From positions 1-36,492 of the forward strand of contig JAQCLA010000003.1 in the NCBI GenBank assembly GCA_027592105.1: a DNA stretch of 36,492 nucleotides. The letters run 5' to 3'. This document shows, in pieces, positions 29,731 to 36,492 of this stretch; position 1 is the stretch's first letter, and the number at the start of each line of letters is the position of its first letter. A program made the position numbers and the translations under genes. The DNA comes from Pseudomonadota bacterium (GTDB lineage Bacteria; Pseudomonadota; Alphaproteobacteria; Rhodobacterales; Rhodobacteraceae). The notes beneath the pieces were generated by a model, which saw nothing but the letters and a program-made list of their open reading frames with translations, was not told where the DNA came from and ran no database searches.

Positions 29731-32460
29731 TCAGCCCTTTTTCGCAGCCGGTTTTGCCTTGGGCTTTGCGGCGGCTTTCTTGGGTTTGGCCGCCGCCTTG
29801 GGTTTGGCGGTCTTGGCTTTGACGGCTTTCGACCCTTTGCCGCCCTTGGCCGCTTTCTCGGCGATCAATGCGACCGCCTCTGCCAGCGTCAGCGCCTCGG
29901 GGGCGACATCCTTGGGCAAGGTGGCGTTGATCTTGTCCCATTTCACATAAGGCCCGTAGCGCCCCGCCATGACTTGGATCGGGCCGCCATGTTCCGGATG
30001 CTCGCCCAATTCGTTGAGCGGTGCTGCGGCCGTCGCACCCCGGCCGCCGCGACCGGCGGCTTTGGCGGCCAAAAGCTCGACCGCGCGGTTCATGCCGATG
30101 GTCCAGACCTCGTCCACCTCGGGCAGGTTGGCATAGATCGGCTTGGCCGCATCAGTGGATTTGTAGCTGACATAGGGGCCATAGCGCCCAATCGCGGCCT
30201 CGACGGGCTGGCCGTCTTCGGGGTGGGGGCCGATCATCCGGGGCAGGTTCAACAGCCTGAGGGCCGCGTCCAGGTCCATCGACGCCACCTCCCAACCCTT
30301 GGGCAGCGAGGCGCGCTTGGGCTTGGGCTCTTCGCTGGTGGCCTCGCCAAGTTGGACATAAGGGCCGAAGCGCCCGTCACGCAGCGTTACGGGCAATGAG
30401 CTGTCGGGGTCCACGCCCAGCATCTTGCCATCGCCACCCAGCGATGTGCCATCTTCGCCCTCCGGGTTCGGCGGGCCGAAGGGGCGGGTATAGCGGCACT
30501 CGGGGTAGTTCCCACAGCCTATAAAGGCCCCGCCAGACCGCGCCGTGCGCATGGAAAGCCGGCCTGTGCCGCACGATGGGCAGCCGCGCGGGTCCGATCC
30601 ATCGGGCTTGGGCGGGAACAGATGCGGTTCCAGCACCTCGTTGATCTTTTCCAGCACTTCGGTGATGCGCAATTCGGCGGTCTCGGCCAGCGAGGCCGAG
30701 AAATCACGCCAAAATGCGTCAAGCACGCTTTTGTATGCGCGCGCGCCTGCGCTGACCTCGTCAAGCTGGTTTTCCAGATCGGCGGTAAAGTCGAACTCGA
30801 CATATTTGCCAAAGTAATTGACCAAGAATGCCGTCACCAATCGCCCCTTATCCTCGGGGATCAGGCGGTTTTTCTCTTTGCGCACATAGCCGCGCGCCAC
30901 GATCGTATCGAGGATCGAGGCATAGGTGGATGGCCGCCCGATGCCCAGTTCCTCCATCCGCTTGACCAAGGTCGCCTCGGTGTAGCGGGGGGGTGGCTGG
31001 GTGAAATGCTGCTGGCCCAGCACCGCGCCATCGCCCGACAAAAGGGCGGCCGCATCTTCGGCCATGCCCGATTGGGGCGCAGATTTGCCGGCGAGCTTGG
31101 CCCAATCATCCGACAGCGCGCGTGCAGCGGGTTTGAGCGCCTCGCCGCGCGCCATTTGCGGCAGGCGGCGGCTTTCTTCATCCTCGGCATCGTCGCGGCC
31201 TTCCTCATAGACCTTGAGGAATCCGTCGAACAACATGACTTGCCCCGTCGCGCGCAACTCGACCTGTGCGTCTGCGCTGGCGATGGTCACGGTGGTGCGT
31301 TCAAGCCGGGCGGCCTCCATCTGGCTGGCGATGGTGCGTTTCCAGATCAATTCGTAAAGCTTGCGCTGGTCATCTTCGCTCAGGCGCAAGTCGCCGGGGG
31401 CTTTCTCCATATCGGTGGGGCGAATACATTCGTGCGCCTCTTGCGCATTCTTGGCCTTGTTTTTGTACATGCGCGGATCGGCGGGGACATATTCGGCGCC
31501 GAAACGCGCCTTTATCGCGTCGCGCGCCGCATGGACCGCCTCGGGGGCCATGTCGATGCCATCGGTCCGCATATAGGTGATATGGCCCGCCTCATAGAGG
31601 CGCTGGGCGGCACTCATGGTCTGGCGCGCACCCATGCCGTATTTGCGGCTTGCCTCTTGTTGCAGGGTCGAGGTCATGAAGGGGGGCGCGGGGTTGCGAT
31701 TGGCGGGCTTTGCCTCGACATCCGTGACCGATAGGGCGCGCGAATGCACCGCTTGTACGGCAAGGCTGGCCTCGGCGGCAGTGGCAAGGTCGTGCTTGTC
31801 GAGCTTGCGGCCACGCAGATGGGTCAGGCGCGCTTCGAATTGTTGGCCGCGCGCTGTCTCGAACACGCCGCGCACCGACCAATATTCGCGGCCACGAAAG
31901 GCCTCGATCTCCATCTCGCGGTCGGTGATGATCCGAAGTGCCACGGATTGCACGCGGCCTGCCGATTTCGCGCCGGGCAGCTTGCGCCACAACACCGGCG
32001 ACAGGTTGAAGCCCACCAGATAATCAAGTGCGCGGCGCGCCAGATAGGCCTCGACCAGCTCCATATCGACTTGGCGAGGGTTTTTCATCGCCTCGGTCAC
32101 GGCGGATTTAGTGATGGCGTTGAAAACCACGCGGCTGACGGGGGTGCCCGCCTTGATCGCCTTGCGGCTGGTCAGCGCCTCTTGCAGGTGCCAGCTGATC
32201 GCCTCGCCCTCGCGGTCGGGGTCGGTGGCGAGGATCAGAACCGGGTCATCTTTCAGCGCATCGGCGATGGCTTTGACATGTTTGCGCGAGTCGGTGGCAA
32301 TCTCCCACTCCATCGCGAAACCCTGTTCGGGGTCGACCGAGCCATCCTTGGAGGGCAGGTCACGCACATGCCCATAAGAGGCCAACACAGTGTAATCGCT
32401 GCCAAGATAGCTGTTGATGGTCTTGGCCTTGGCGGGCGATTCGACGACGACGACGGGCAT
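29731..32460 (-). CDS. topA: DNA topoisomerase I
   Basis: This 909-aa type IA topoisomerase relaxes negative supercoils. The Toprim domain starts MPVVVVESPAKAKTINSYLG and has the metal motif ATDPDREGEA; the catalytic tyrosine is Tyr296 in HITYMRTDG. One four-Cys zinc ribbon is clear (CPSCGTGRLS with CGNYPEC), followed by further repeats of the YGPYVSYK/YGPYVKWD type and a Lys/Ala-rich basic tail (AKPKAAAKPKKAAAKPKAKP). Those tail repeats are usual in alphaproteobacterial TopA. It lies just downstream of dprA, a gene order kept in many bacteria. Confidence 0.97.
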   Translation of the reverse strand: MPVVVVESPAKAKTINSYLGSDYTVLASYGHVRDLPSKDGSVDPEQGFAMEWEIATDSRKHVKAIADALKDDPVLILATDPDREGEAISWHLQEALTSRKAIKAGTPVSRVVFNAITKSAVTEAMKNPRQVDMELVEAYLARRALDYLVGFNLSPVLWRKLPGAKSAGRVQSVALRIITDREMEIEAFRGREYWSVRGVFETARGQQFEARLTHLRGRKLDKHDLATAAEASLAVQAVHSRALSVTDVEAKPANRNPAPPFMTSTLQQEASRKYGMGARQTMSAAQRLYEAGHITYMRTDGIDMAPEAVHAARDAIKARFGAEYVPADPRMYKNKAKNAQEAHECIRPTDMEKAPGDLRLSEDDQRKLYELIWKRTIASQMEAARLERTTVTIASADAQVELRATGQVMLFDGFLKVYEEGRDDAEDEESRRLPQMARGEALKPAARALSDDWAKLAGKSAPQSGMAEDAAALLSGDGAVLGQQHFTQPPPRYTEATLVKRMEELGIGRPSTYASILDTIVARGYVRKEKNRLIPEDKGRLVTAFLVNYFGKYVEFDFTADLENQLDEVSAGARAYKSVLDAFWRDFSASLAETAELRITEVLEKINEVLEPHLFPPKPDGSDPRGCPSCGTGRLSMRTARSGGAFIGCGNYPECRYTRPFGPPNPEGEDGTSLGGDGKMLGVDPDSSLPVTLRDGRFGPYVQLGEATSEEPKPKRASLPKGWEVASMDLDAALRLLNLPRMIGPHPEDGQPVEAAIGRYGPYVSYKSTDAAKPIYANLPEVDEVWTIGMNRAVELLAAKAAGRGGRGATAAAPLNELGEHPEHGGPIQVMAGRYGPYVKWDKINATLPKDVAPEALTLAEAVALIAEKAAKGGKGSKAVKAKTAKPKAAAKPKKAAAKPKAKPAAKKG

Positions 32461-32556
32461 GTACTGATTTCCTGTTCCGGCCGGGGGCCTAATGGCGGCG
32501 GACCATGTGGGCGTTGTGGGCGCCTTGTCAATGCGTCAGGAGCCGGTGAAAAGCCC

Positions 32557-32580
32557 CTCATTTTTAATGAGAGATTTTTT
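32557..32580 (+). terminator. Terminator-like hairpin on the plus strand between dprA and topA
   Basis: CTCATT-TTT-AATGAG is a perfect 6-bp stem with a 3-nt loop followed by AGATTTTTT. On the plus strand this has the form of a weak intrinsic terminator, yet no plus-strand gene is annotated upstream. It lies in the 151-bp gap between the dprA stop and the topA start, both on the minus strand. Confidence 0.35.
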
Positions 32581-32602
32581 GGCGCCTTGTGGCGGCGATG
32601 CC

Positions 32603-32627
32603 TTTGACCGGTCAGAGCCGGGTCAAA
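32603..32627. other. Inverted repeat at the dprA 3' end
   Basis: TTTGACC (32603-32609) and GGTCAAA (32621-32627) form a perfect 7-bp inverted repeat that spans the dprA stop codon, about 145 bp upstream of the topA start. It could be an mRNA hairpin or a binding site in the topA upstream region. Confidence 0.3.
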
Positions 32628-33790
32628 AGACCGCCACCACCGCGCTGAATGCGCCCGGCCAGTTCGAGGATCGCCAAGGCCTGCGCCACGGCGCGGGGCG
32701 GTTGGCCGAGGTCGCGGATCAGCTGATCCTCGGCCACCGGCGCGCTGCCCATCAGGGCAAGGATCGCCCCCTCCAGCCCGCCATCGGGGCGGGGTGTGGG
32801 GGCAGGGGATGGCGCGATCATGTCGCTGGGTGATGGGCGCGGGCGGGTGCGGGGCGCGCTTGCGTCTTGGCCCCCCGCGACTGGGCCCAATGCGGCGATC
32901 ACATCCTCGGCGTTGCGCACAAGCGTGGCACCATCGCGGATCAACAGGTTGCCGCCACCTGCGCGCGCATCCATCGGATGGCCCGGCACGGCCATGACCT
33001 CGCGGCCCTGATCAAGCGCGATCCGCGCGGTGATCAGCGAGCCTGACCGCGTCGCGGCTTCGACCACGATCACGGCGCGCGCCAGCCCCGACACGATACG
33101 GTTGCGGCGCGGGAAATGGCGTGCCTGCGGATGCAGGCCAAAGGGCATTTCGCTGAGCAACAGCCCCTTTTGCGCGATCTCGGCGGCGAGATCGGTATTT
33201 TCGGCGGGGTAGATGCAATCAAGCCCGCCTGCCAGCACCGCGATGGTGCCGCTGTCCATGCTGGCGTGATGGGCCAACGCGTCGATCCCGCGGGCCAGCC
33301 CCGAGGCGATGACAAAGCCTGCCGCCCCCAGATCGGCGGCCAGCCGCCGCGCCATCCGCGCCCCCAGCGCCGAGGCATTGCGCGTGCCAACCATCGCCAC
33401 CACGGGGCGCGTCAAAAGCGCGACACCCCCCTTGGCCCAAAGGATGGGCGGCGCATCGGCGACATCGGCCAATGCGGCGGGGTATGCGGCATCACCCAAG
33501 CACAGCATCCGTGCGCCGGCGCGCTTGGCGGCCTTGATCTCGGCCAGGGCCACGGGTTCGGGGCAGGGGGTGTAGCTGTCCACGCCTGCCGCCTGCGCAA
33601 TCGCGGGCAGGGCGCCCAGCGCCTCTTGCGCGCTGCCATGCGCATCCATCAGCCGCAGATAGGTTGCAGGCCCCACGCGCCGCGAACGGATCAGGCGCAG
33701 TCGCGCGATTTGATCCGCCTCATCGGCGACAGGGGGCGGCACGAAGATGGGGGCGGGTTCGTCAAATCCGAACGCGATCTCGTATGGCAT
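32612..33790 (-). CDS. dprA: DNA-processing protein DprA (Smf)
   Basis: This 392-aa protein binds incoming single-stranded DNA and loads RecA during natural transformation; it is also widespread in species not known to transform. It has an N-terminal helical region (IARLRLIRSRRVGPATYLRLM), the Rossmann-like DprA core with VAMVGTRNASALGARMA, VIASGLARGIDALAH and FPRRNRIVSGLARAVIVVEA, a Pro-rich linker (TRPRPSPSDMIAPSPAPTPRP), and a C-terminal winged helix (QLIRDLGQPPRAVAQALAIL). It is upstream of topA. The stop codon region contains an inverted repeat. Confidence 0.95.
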   Translation of the reverse strand: MPYEIAFGFDEPAPIFVPPPVADEADQIARLRLIRSRRVGPATYLRLMDAHGSAQEALGALPAIAQAAGVDSYTPCPEPVALAEIKAAKRAGARMLCLGDAAYPAALADVADAPPILWAKGGVALLTRPVVAMVGTRNASALGARMARRLAADLGAAGFVIASGLARGIDALAHHASMDSGTIAVLAGGLDCIYPAENTDLAAEIAQKGLLLSEMPFGLHPQARHFPRRNRIVSGLARAVIVVEAATRSGSLITARIALDQGREVMAVPGHPMDARAGGGNLLIRDGATLVRNAEDVIAALGPVAGGQDASAPRTRPRPSPSDMIAPSPAPTPRPDGGLEGAILALMGSAPVAEDQLIRDLGQPPRAVAQALAILELAGRIQRGGGGLLTRL

Positions 33791-33854
33791 GGCGCCATGC
33801 CTAGCCGCGAAATGGTTAACGCCCCGTTACTGCCCCGTCACCGATGCGCGCGGA

Positions 33855-35279
33855 TCACGCGGCAGAGCCGCCCACGGTCAGCCCGCCGATCATCAGCGTC
33901 GGCTGGCCCACGCCCACAGGCACCCATTGGCCCGCCTTGCCGCAATTGCCCATCCCGGGGTCCAGCGCCATGTCATTGCCGATGGCGCGGATCTGTTGCA
34001 GCGCGGTGGCGCCATCCCCGATCAGCGTCGCGCCTTTGACCGCGGCGCCGATGACGCCGTTCTTGACCCGGTAGGCCTCGGTGCAACTGAACACGAACTT
34101 GCCATTGGTGATATCGACCTGACCGCCGCCGAAGCCTACGGCATAGATCCCATCCTTGAGATCGGCCAAGATCCCCGCAGGGTCGGCATTGCCGCCCAGC
34201 ATATAGGTGTTGGTCATCCGCGCCATCGGCGCATGGGCATAGCTTTCGCGCCGCCCATTGCCGGTGGGGGCGACCCCCATCAGCCGGGCGGATTGGCGAT
34301 CTTGCATATAGCCCACCAAGATCCCGTCATCGATCAGCACGTTTTTCGCGCTGGGCGTGCCTTCGTCATCGACCGAGATCGAGCCGCGCCTGTCGGGGAT
34401 CGTGCCGTCATCAAGCACGGTCACGCCGGGTGCGGCGATGCGTTGGCCCATCAGCCCGGCAAAGGCGGATTGGTTCTTGCGGTTGAAATCCCCCTCAAGC
34501 CCGTGGCCCACCGCCTCATGTAGCAAGATGCCCGGCCAGCCGGGGCCAAGCACCACATCCATGATCCCCGCCGGGGCGGAGACAGAACCAAGATTGACGA
34601 CCGCGATGCGCAGCGCCTCGTGGACCAGCCCTTCCCAATGGGTGCGCTCCATCAGGCTGGTGAGGCCGATTCGGCCCCCCCCACCCGCGCTGCCGGATTC
34701 GCGCCGACCATTCTCTTCGGCGATGATCGAGACATTGAGCCGGACCATCGGTCGCACATCGCGCATCCGCGTGCCCTCGGGGCGCAGAATCTCGACCTCT
34801 TGATGGCTGGCGGCAAGCGAGGCCGAGACCTGCACGACACGCGGGTCGAGCGCGCGGGCATAGGCGTCGATCTCGGCCAGCATGGAGAGTTTCACGCCGA
34901 ACTCCGCCCCTGCCATCGGGTCGGCATCGGTATAAAGATGACGGTTCGTACCCATCGGTGCATCGGCCAGAACACCGCCGCCTGCACCAACGGCCAGCCG
35001 GGTGGTTTCACTGGCGCGGCGCAAGGATGCTTCGGAAATCTCGGTGGAATGGGCATATCCCGCCACCTCACCCTTGACCGCGCGCAGGCCGAACCCCTCG
35101 GCGGCGTCGTAACTTGCGGTCCGCACACGCCCGTCATCGAAGACCAAAACCTCCGAGCGGCGGCGTTCGAGAAACAGCTCGCCATCTTCGGCCCCGTCGG
35201 TGGCCGCGCGCAAGATCGCAAGCGCCGCTTCTTCGTCGATCAGCGTCTCGAATGGGCGGAAAGGGGGGTGTTGGGACAT
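33855..35279 (-). CDS. tldD: Metalloprotease TldD
   Basis: This 474-aa member of the TldD/PmbA family cleaves small unfolded peptides, usually as a heterodimer with TldE (PmbA). The zinc site HEAVGHGLEGD (His254, Glu255, His259; the HExxxH form of this family) is present, as are the typical GYAHSTEISEASLRRA and the C-terminal TDDxx-free region ending MIGGLTVGG. The partner pmbA is not in the window. GGAGG lies 4 nt before the ATG. It is upstream of dprA on the same strand with a 64-bp gap and divergent from coxB. Confidence 0.95.
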   Translation of the reverse strand: MSQHPPFRPFETLIDEEAALAILRAATDGAEDGELFLERRRSEVLVFDDGRVRTASYDAAEGFGLRAVKGEVAGYAHSTEISEASLRRASETTRLAVGAGGGVLADAPMGTNRHLYTDADPMAGAEFGVKLSMLAEIDAYARALDPRVVQVSASLAASHQEVEILRPEGTRMRDVRPMVRLNVSIIAEENGRRESGSAGGGGRIGLTSLMERTHWEGLVHEALRIAVVNLGSVSAPAGIMDVVLGPGWPGILLHEAVGHGLEGDFNRKNQSAFAGLMGQRIAAPGVTVLDDGTIPDRRGSISVDDEGTPSAKNVLIDDGILVGYMQDRQSARLMGVAPTGNGRRESYAHAPMARMTNTYMLGGNADPAGILADLKDGIYAVGFGGGQVDITNGKFVFSCTEAYRVKNGVIGAAVKGATLIGDGATALQQIRAIGNDMALDPGMGNCGKAGQWVPVGVGQPTLMIGGLTVGGSAA

Positions 35280-35311
35280 GTCGCCTCCGGCGCTGAAGGG
35301 CTGCGTTGAAA

Positions 35312-35325
35312 ATGACCTGTGTCAA
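35312..35325. promoter_or_regulatory. FNR/FixK-like box upstream of coxB
   Basis: ATGAC-ctgt-GTCAA is close to the TTGAY-N4-RTCAA site bound by FnrL/FixK-type regulators, with one mismatch in the left half. It lies in the 184-bp divergent region between tldD and coxB, about 140 bp before the coxB ATG. Oxygen control of an aa3-type oxidase gene by such a site is plausible, but is inferred from one eye-read match. Confidence 0.35.
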
Positions 35326-35463
35326 ATCCGAGCAGGGGTGAGACATTTCGACCAAATGCCTTGGCTTGTCCTCAGCTATATGGTCCACACCACAAAGAAC
35401 GCAACGGCGCGTCGCAGATCAACTTATGGCTGTGCACGCCCGGGATAGACAGGACAGACCGGC

Positions 35464-36354
35464 ATGACCATTCGCAAGACGCTCAGCGGCCTCGGGGCCG
35501 CGATTGGTGCAACCATCATCGCGGGCATGGCAACGGCCCAGACCGTCGGCATGCGCGATGGTCTCGAGATTATCGGCGCGCCGACACCGGGCGCGATCGG
35601 CTTTCAGCCCGGCGTGACCGAGTTGGCCCGCGATGTGCGCGCGCTCGACACTTTCTTGCTGGTGATCATGACAGTCATCGTGCTGTTCGTGACCGCATTG
35701 CTGTTTTGGTCGATCATCCGCCATAACGCCAAGGCGAACCCGACGCCTGCAAGCTTTACCCACAACACCAAGATCGAGATTACCTGGACGGTTGTGCCGA
35801 TGATCATTCTGGTGGTGATCGGCGCCTTCTCGCTGCCGATCTTGTTCAAGCAGCAATCCATTCCCGAGGCCGAGGTGGTGGTCAAAGCCACAGGCTACCA
35901 GTGGTATTGGGGCTATGAATACCCCGAGCATGGCATCGTCTATGACAGCTTCATGCTGCGCGAGGACGAGTTGGCCGAGTATGGCTATGGCCGCGACGAA
36001 TATCTGCTGGCCACCGACACCGCCGTCGTTGTGCCGACAGGTGCCGTGGTCGTGGTGCAGGTCACCGGCGCCGATGTGATCCACTCTTGGACCATCCCCG
36101 CCTTTGGCGTGAGGCAAGACGGCGTTCCGGGTCGTCTGGCCGAATTGTGGTTCGAGGTCGAGGAAGGCCAAGAGGGCGTCTATTTCGGCCAATGCTCGGA
36201 GCTGTGCGGCGTGAACCATGCCTATATGCCGATCACGGTCTTTGCCGTGACGCAGGCGGAATACGATGCTTGGATCAATGGCGAGGCGCAGGATTTCGCC
36301 AGCGCCGGTGGCATGCGCGCACCGCGCATTCTGGAACTGGCTTCGGCTGATTAA
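35464..36354 (+). CDS. coxB: Cytochrome c oxidase subunit II
   Basis: This 296-aa subunit of the aa3-type oxidase takes electrons from cytochrome c through the binuclear CuA centre. A signal peptide (about residues 1-25, cleavage near ATAQT) is followed by two membrane helices (about 60-82 and 104-123), the YQWYWGYEYPE motif and the CuA ligands in DVIHSWTIP and CSELCGVNHAYMP. Domain order and length match alphaproteobacterial CoxB. AGGACAG lies ahead of ATG 35464. It heads what is normally a coxB-ctaB-ctaG-coxC operon; the next ORF begins 81 bp later. Confidence 0.97.
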   Translation: MTIRKTLSGLGAAIGATIIAGMATAQTVGMRDGLEIIGAPTPGAIGFQPGVTELARDVRALDTFLLVIMTVIVLFVTALLFWSIIRHNAKANPTPASFTHNTKIEITWTVVPMIILVVIGAFSLPILFKQQSIPEAEVVVKATGYQWYWGYEYPEHGIVYDSFMLREDELAEYGYGRDEYLLATDTAVVVPTGAVVVVQVTGADVIHSWTIPAFGVRQDGVPGRLAELWFEVEEGQEGVYFGQCSELCGVNHAYMPITVFAVTQAEYDAWINGEAQDFASAGGMRAPRILELASAD

Positions 36355-36362
36355 TCCGGTTA

Positions 36363-36395
36363 GCCGGGCCTTGGCCCGGCCAGCTTGATTGCTGG
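36363..36395. other. Two tandem hairpins after coxB
   Basis: GCCGGGCC-tt-GGCCCGGC (36363-36380) is a perfect 8-bp palindrome, directly followed by CCAGC-ttgatt-GCTGG (36380-36395). No U-run follows, and the next gene starts 40 bp later, so this is more likely an mRNA processing or stability element than a full terminator. Confidence 0.45.
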
Positions 36396-36435
36396 GCAAC
36401 AGCCCGGCCTAAGGACAGGAAACACGGCACAGGCC

Positions 36436-36492
36436 ATGACCGACGCAACAACCAACACCACCATCCAAGCCGCCGAGGGCGAGGCCTGTTTC
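36436..36492 (+). CDS. Partial CDS, likely heme O synthase (protoheme IX farnesyltransferase, CtaB)
   Basis: An ATG at 36436 opens a frame (MTDATTNTTIQAAEGEACF) that runs 19 codons to the window end. The polar start with an acidic-Cys-Phe stretch is compatible with rhodobacterial CtaB, which usually follows coxB and makes heme O for the oxidase. The visible part is too short to prove it; the assignment rests on gene order. Confidence 0.5.
   Translation, partial: MTDATTNTTIQAAEGEACF

Overview
This window looks like chromosomal DNA from an alphaproteobacterium of the Rhodobacterales (Rhodobacteraceae / Roseobacter group). It is GC-rich with strong alphaproteobacterial codon bias. It carries small families typical of that group (DUF6280, DUF2927, DUF2842, DUF1467), an adrenodoxin-type FdVI-like ferredoxin, methylmalonyl-CoA epimerase, and a coxB gene followed by the start of a probable heme O synthase gene. 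I cannot fix the genus from the sequence alone. Gene density is high and almost every gene is a single-copy core gene.

Layout. 1-1800: a small conserved DUF6280 gene with a repeat-rich upstream region and an intrinsic terminator, a tRNA-Leu(UAA) on the minus strand, then a lone serine recombinase with several short repeats in front of it. This is the only obviously accessory patch. 1797-7630 (minus): apt, a secreted DUF2927 protein, and a tightly packed glmU-glmS-GNAT-alkD run with two ATGA overlaps. 7754-9672 (plus): a gph-type phosphatase and a DegT/DnrJ-type aminotransferase. 9692-11866 (minus): pyrG and secG. 12178-13719 (plus): purA and DUF2842, closed by a bidirectional terminator shared with a 795-aa acidic, alanine-rich protein (minus, 13790-16177). 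16299-23362 (plus): thiamine pyrophosphokinase, rpiA, glutathione reductase, then the membrane and periplasmic protein-quality-control group hflK-hflC-DUF2065-degP. 23439-24461 (minus): a small peptidoglycan-binding lipoprotein, and a 126-aa ORF that matches only the C-terminal OB-fold end of the error-prone polymerase DnaE2. A perfect GAAC-N7-GAAC LexA/SOS box lies two bases before its ATG. 24591-26852 (plus): ferredoxin and aspS. 26861-27568 (minus): an orphan receiver-domain protein. 27720-28405 (plus): mce and DUF1467, overlapping tail-to-tail with an EI24/CysZ-like membrane protein. 28350-35279 (minus): EI24, nitroreductase, topA, dprA, tldD. 35464-end (plus): coxB and the first 19 codons of the next gene.

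How the genes work together. The window mixes nucleotide supply (apt, pyrG, purA, rpiA), UDP-GlcNAc synthesis (glmS, glmU), thiamine and thiol-redox metabolism, respiration (coxB), membrane protein quality control (hflKC, degP, secG) and DNA topology or repair (topA, dprA, alkD, the dnaE2 remnant).

No clear undescribed multi-gene system is present. The most interesting points are the SOS-boxed DnaE2-tail ORF, which probably marks collapse of an imuA-imuB-dnaE2 cassette or a domain kept as a mini-protein; the serine recombinase with His at a normally conserved catalytic Arg position and a res-like repeat cluster beside it; the regularly spaced ATGCG/CGCAT repeats before the DUF6280 gene; and the large disordered acidic protein with a hexanucleotide tandem repeat. 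Motif positions and inverted repeats were read by eye. Family names rest on remembered family signatures, not on database searches.
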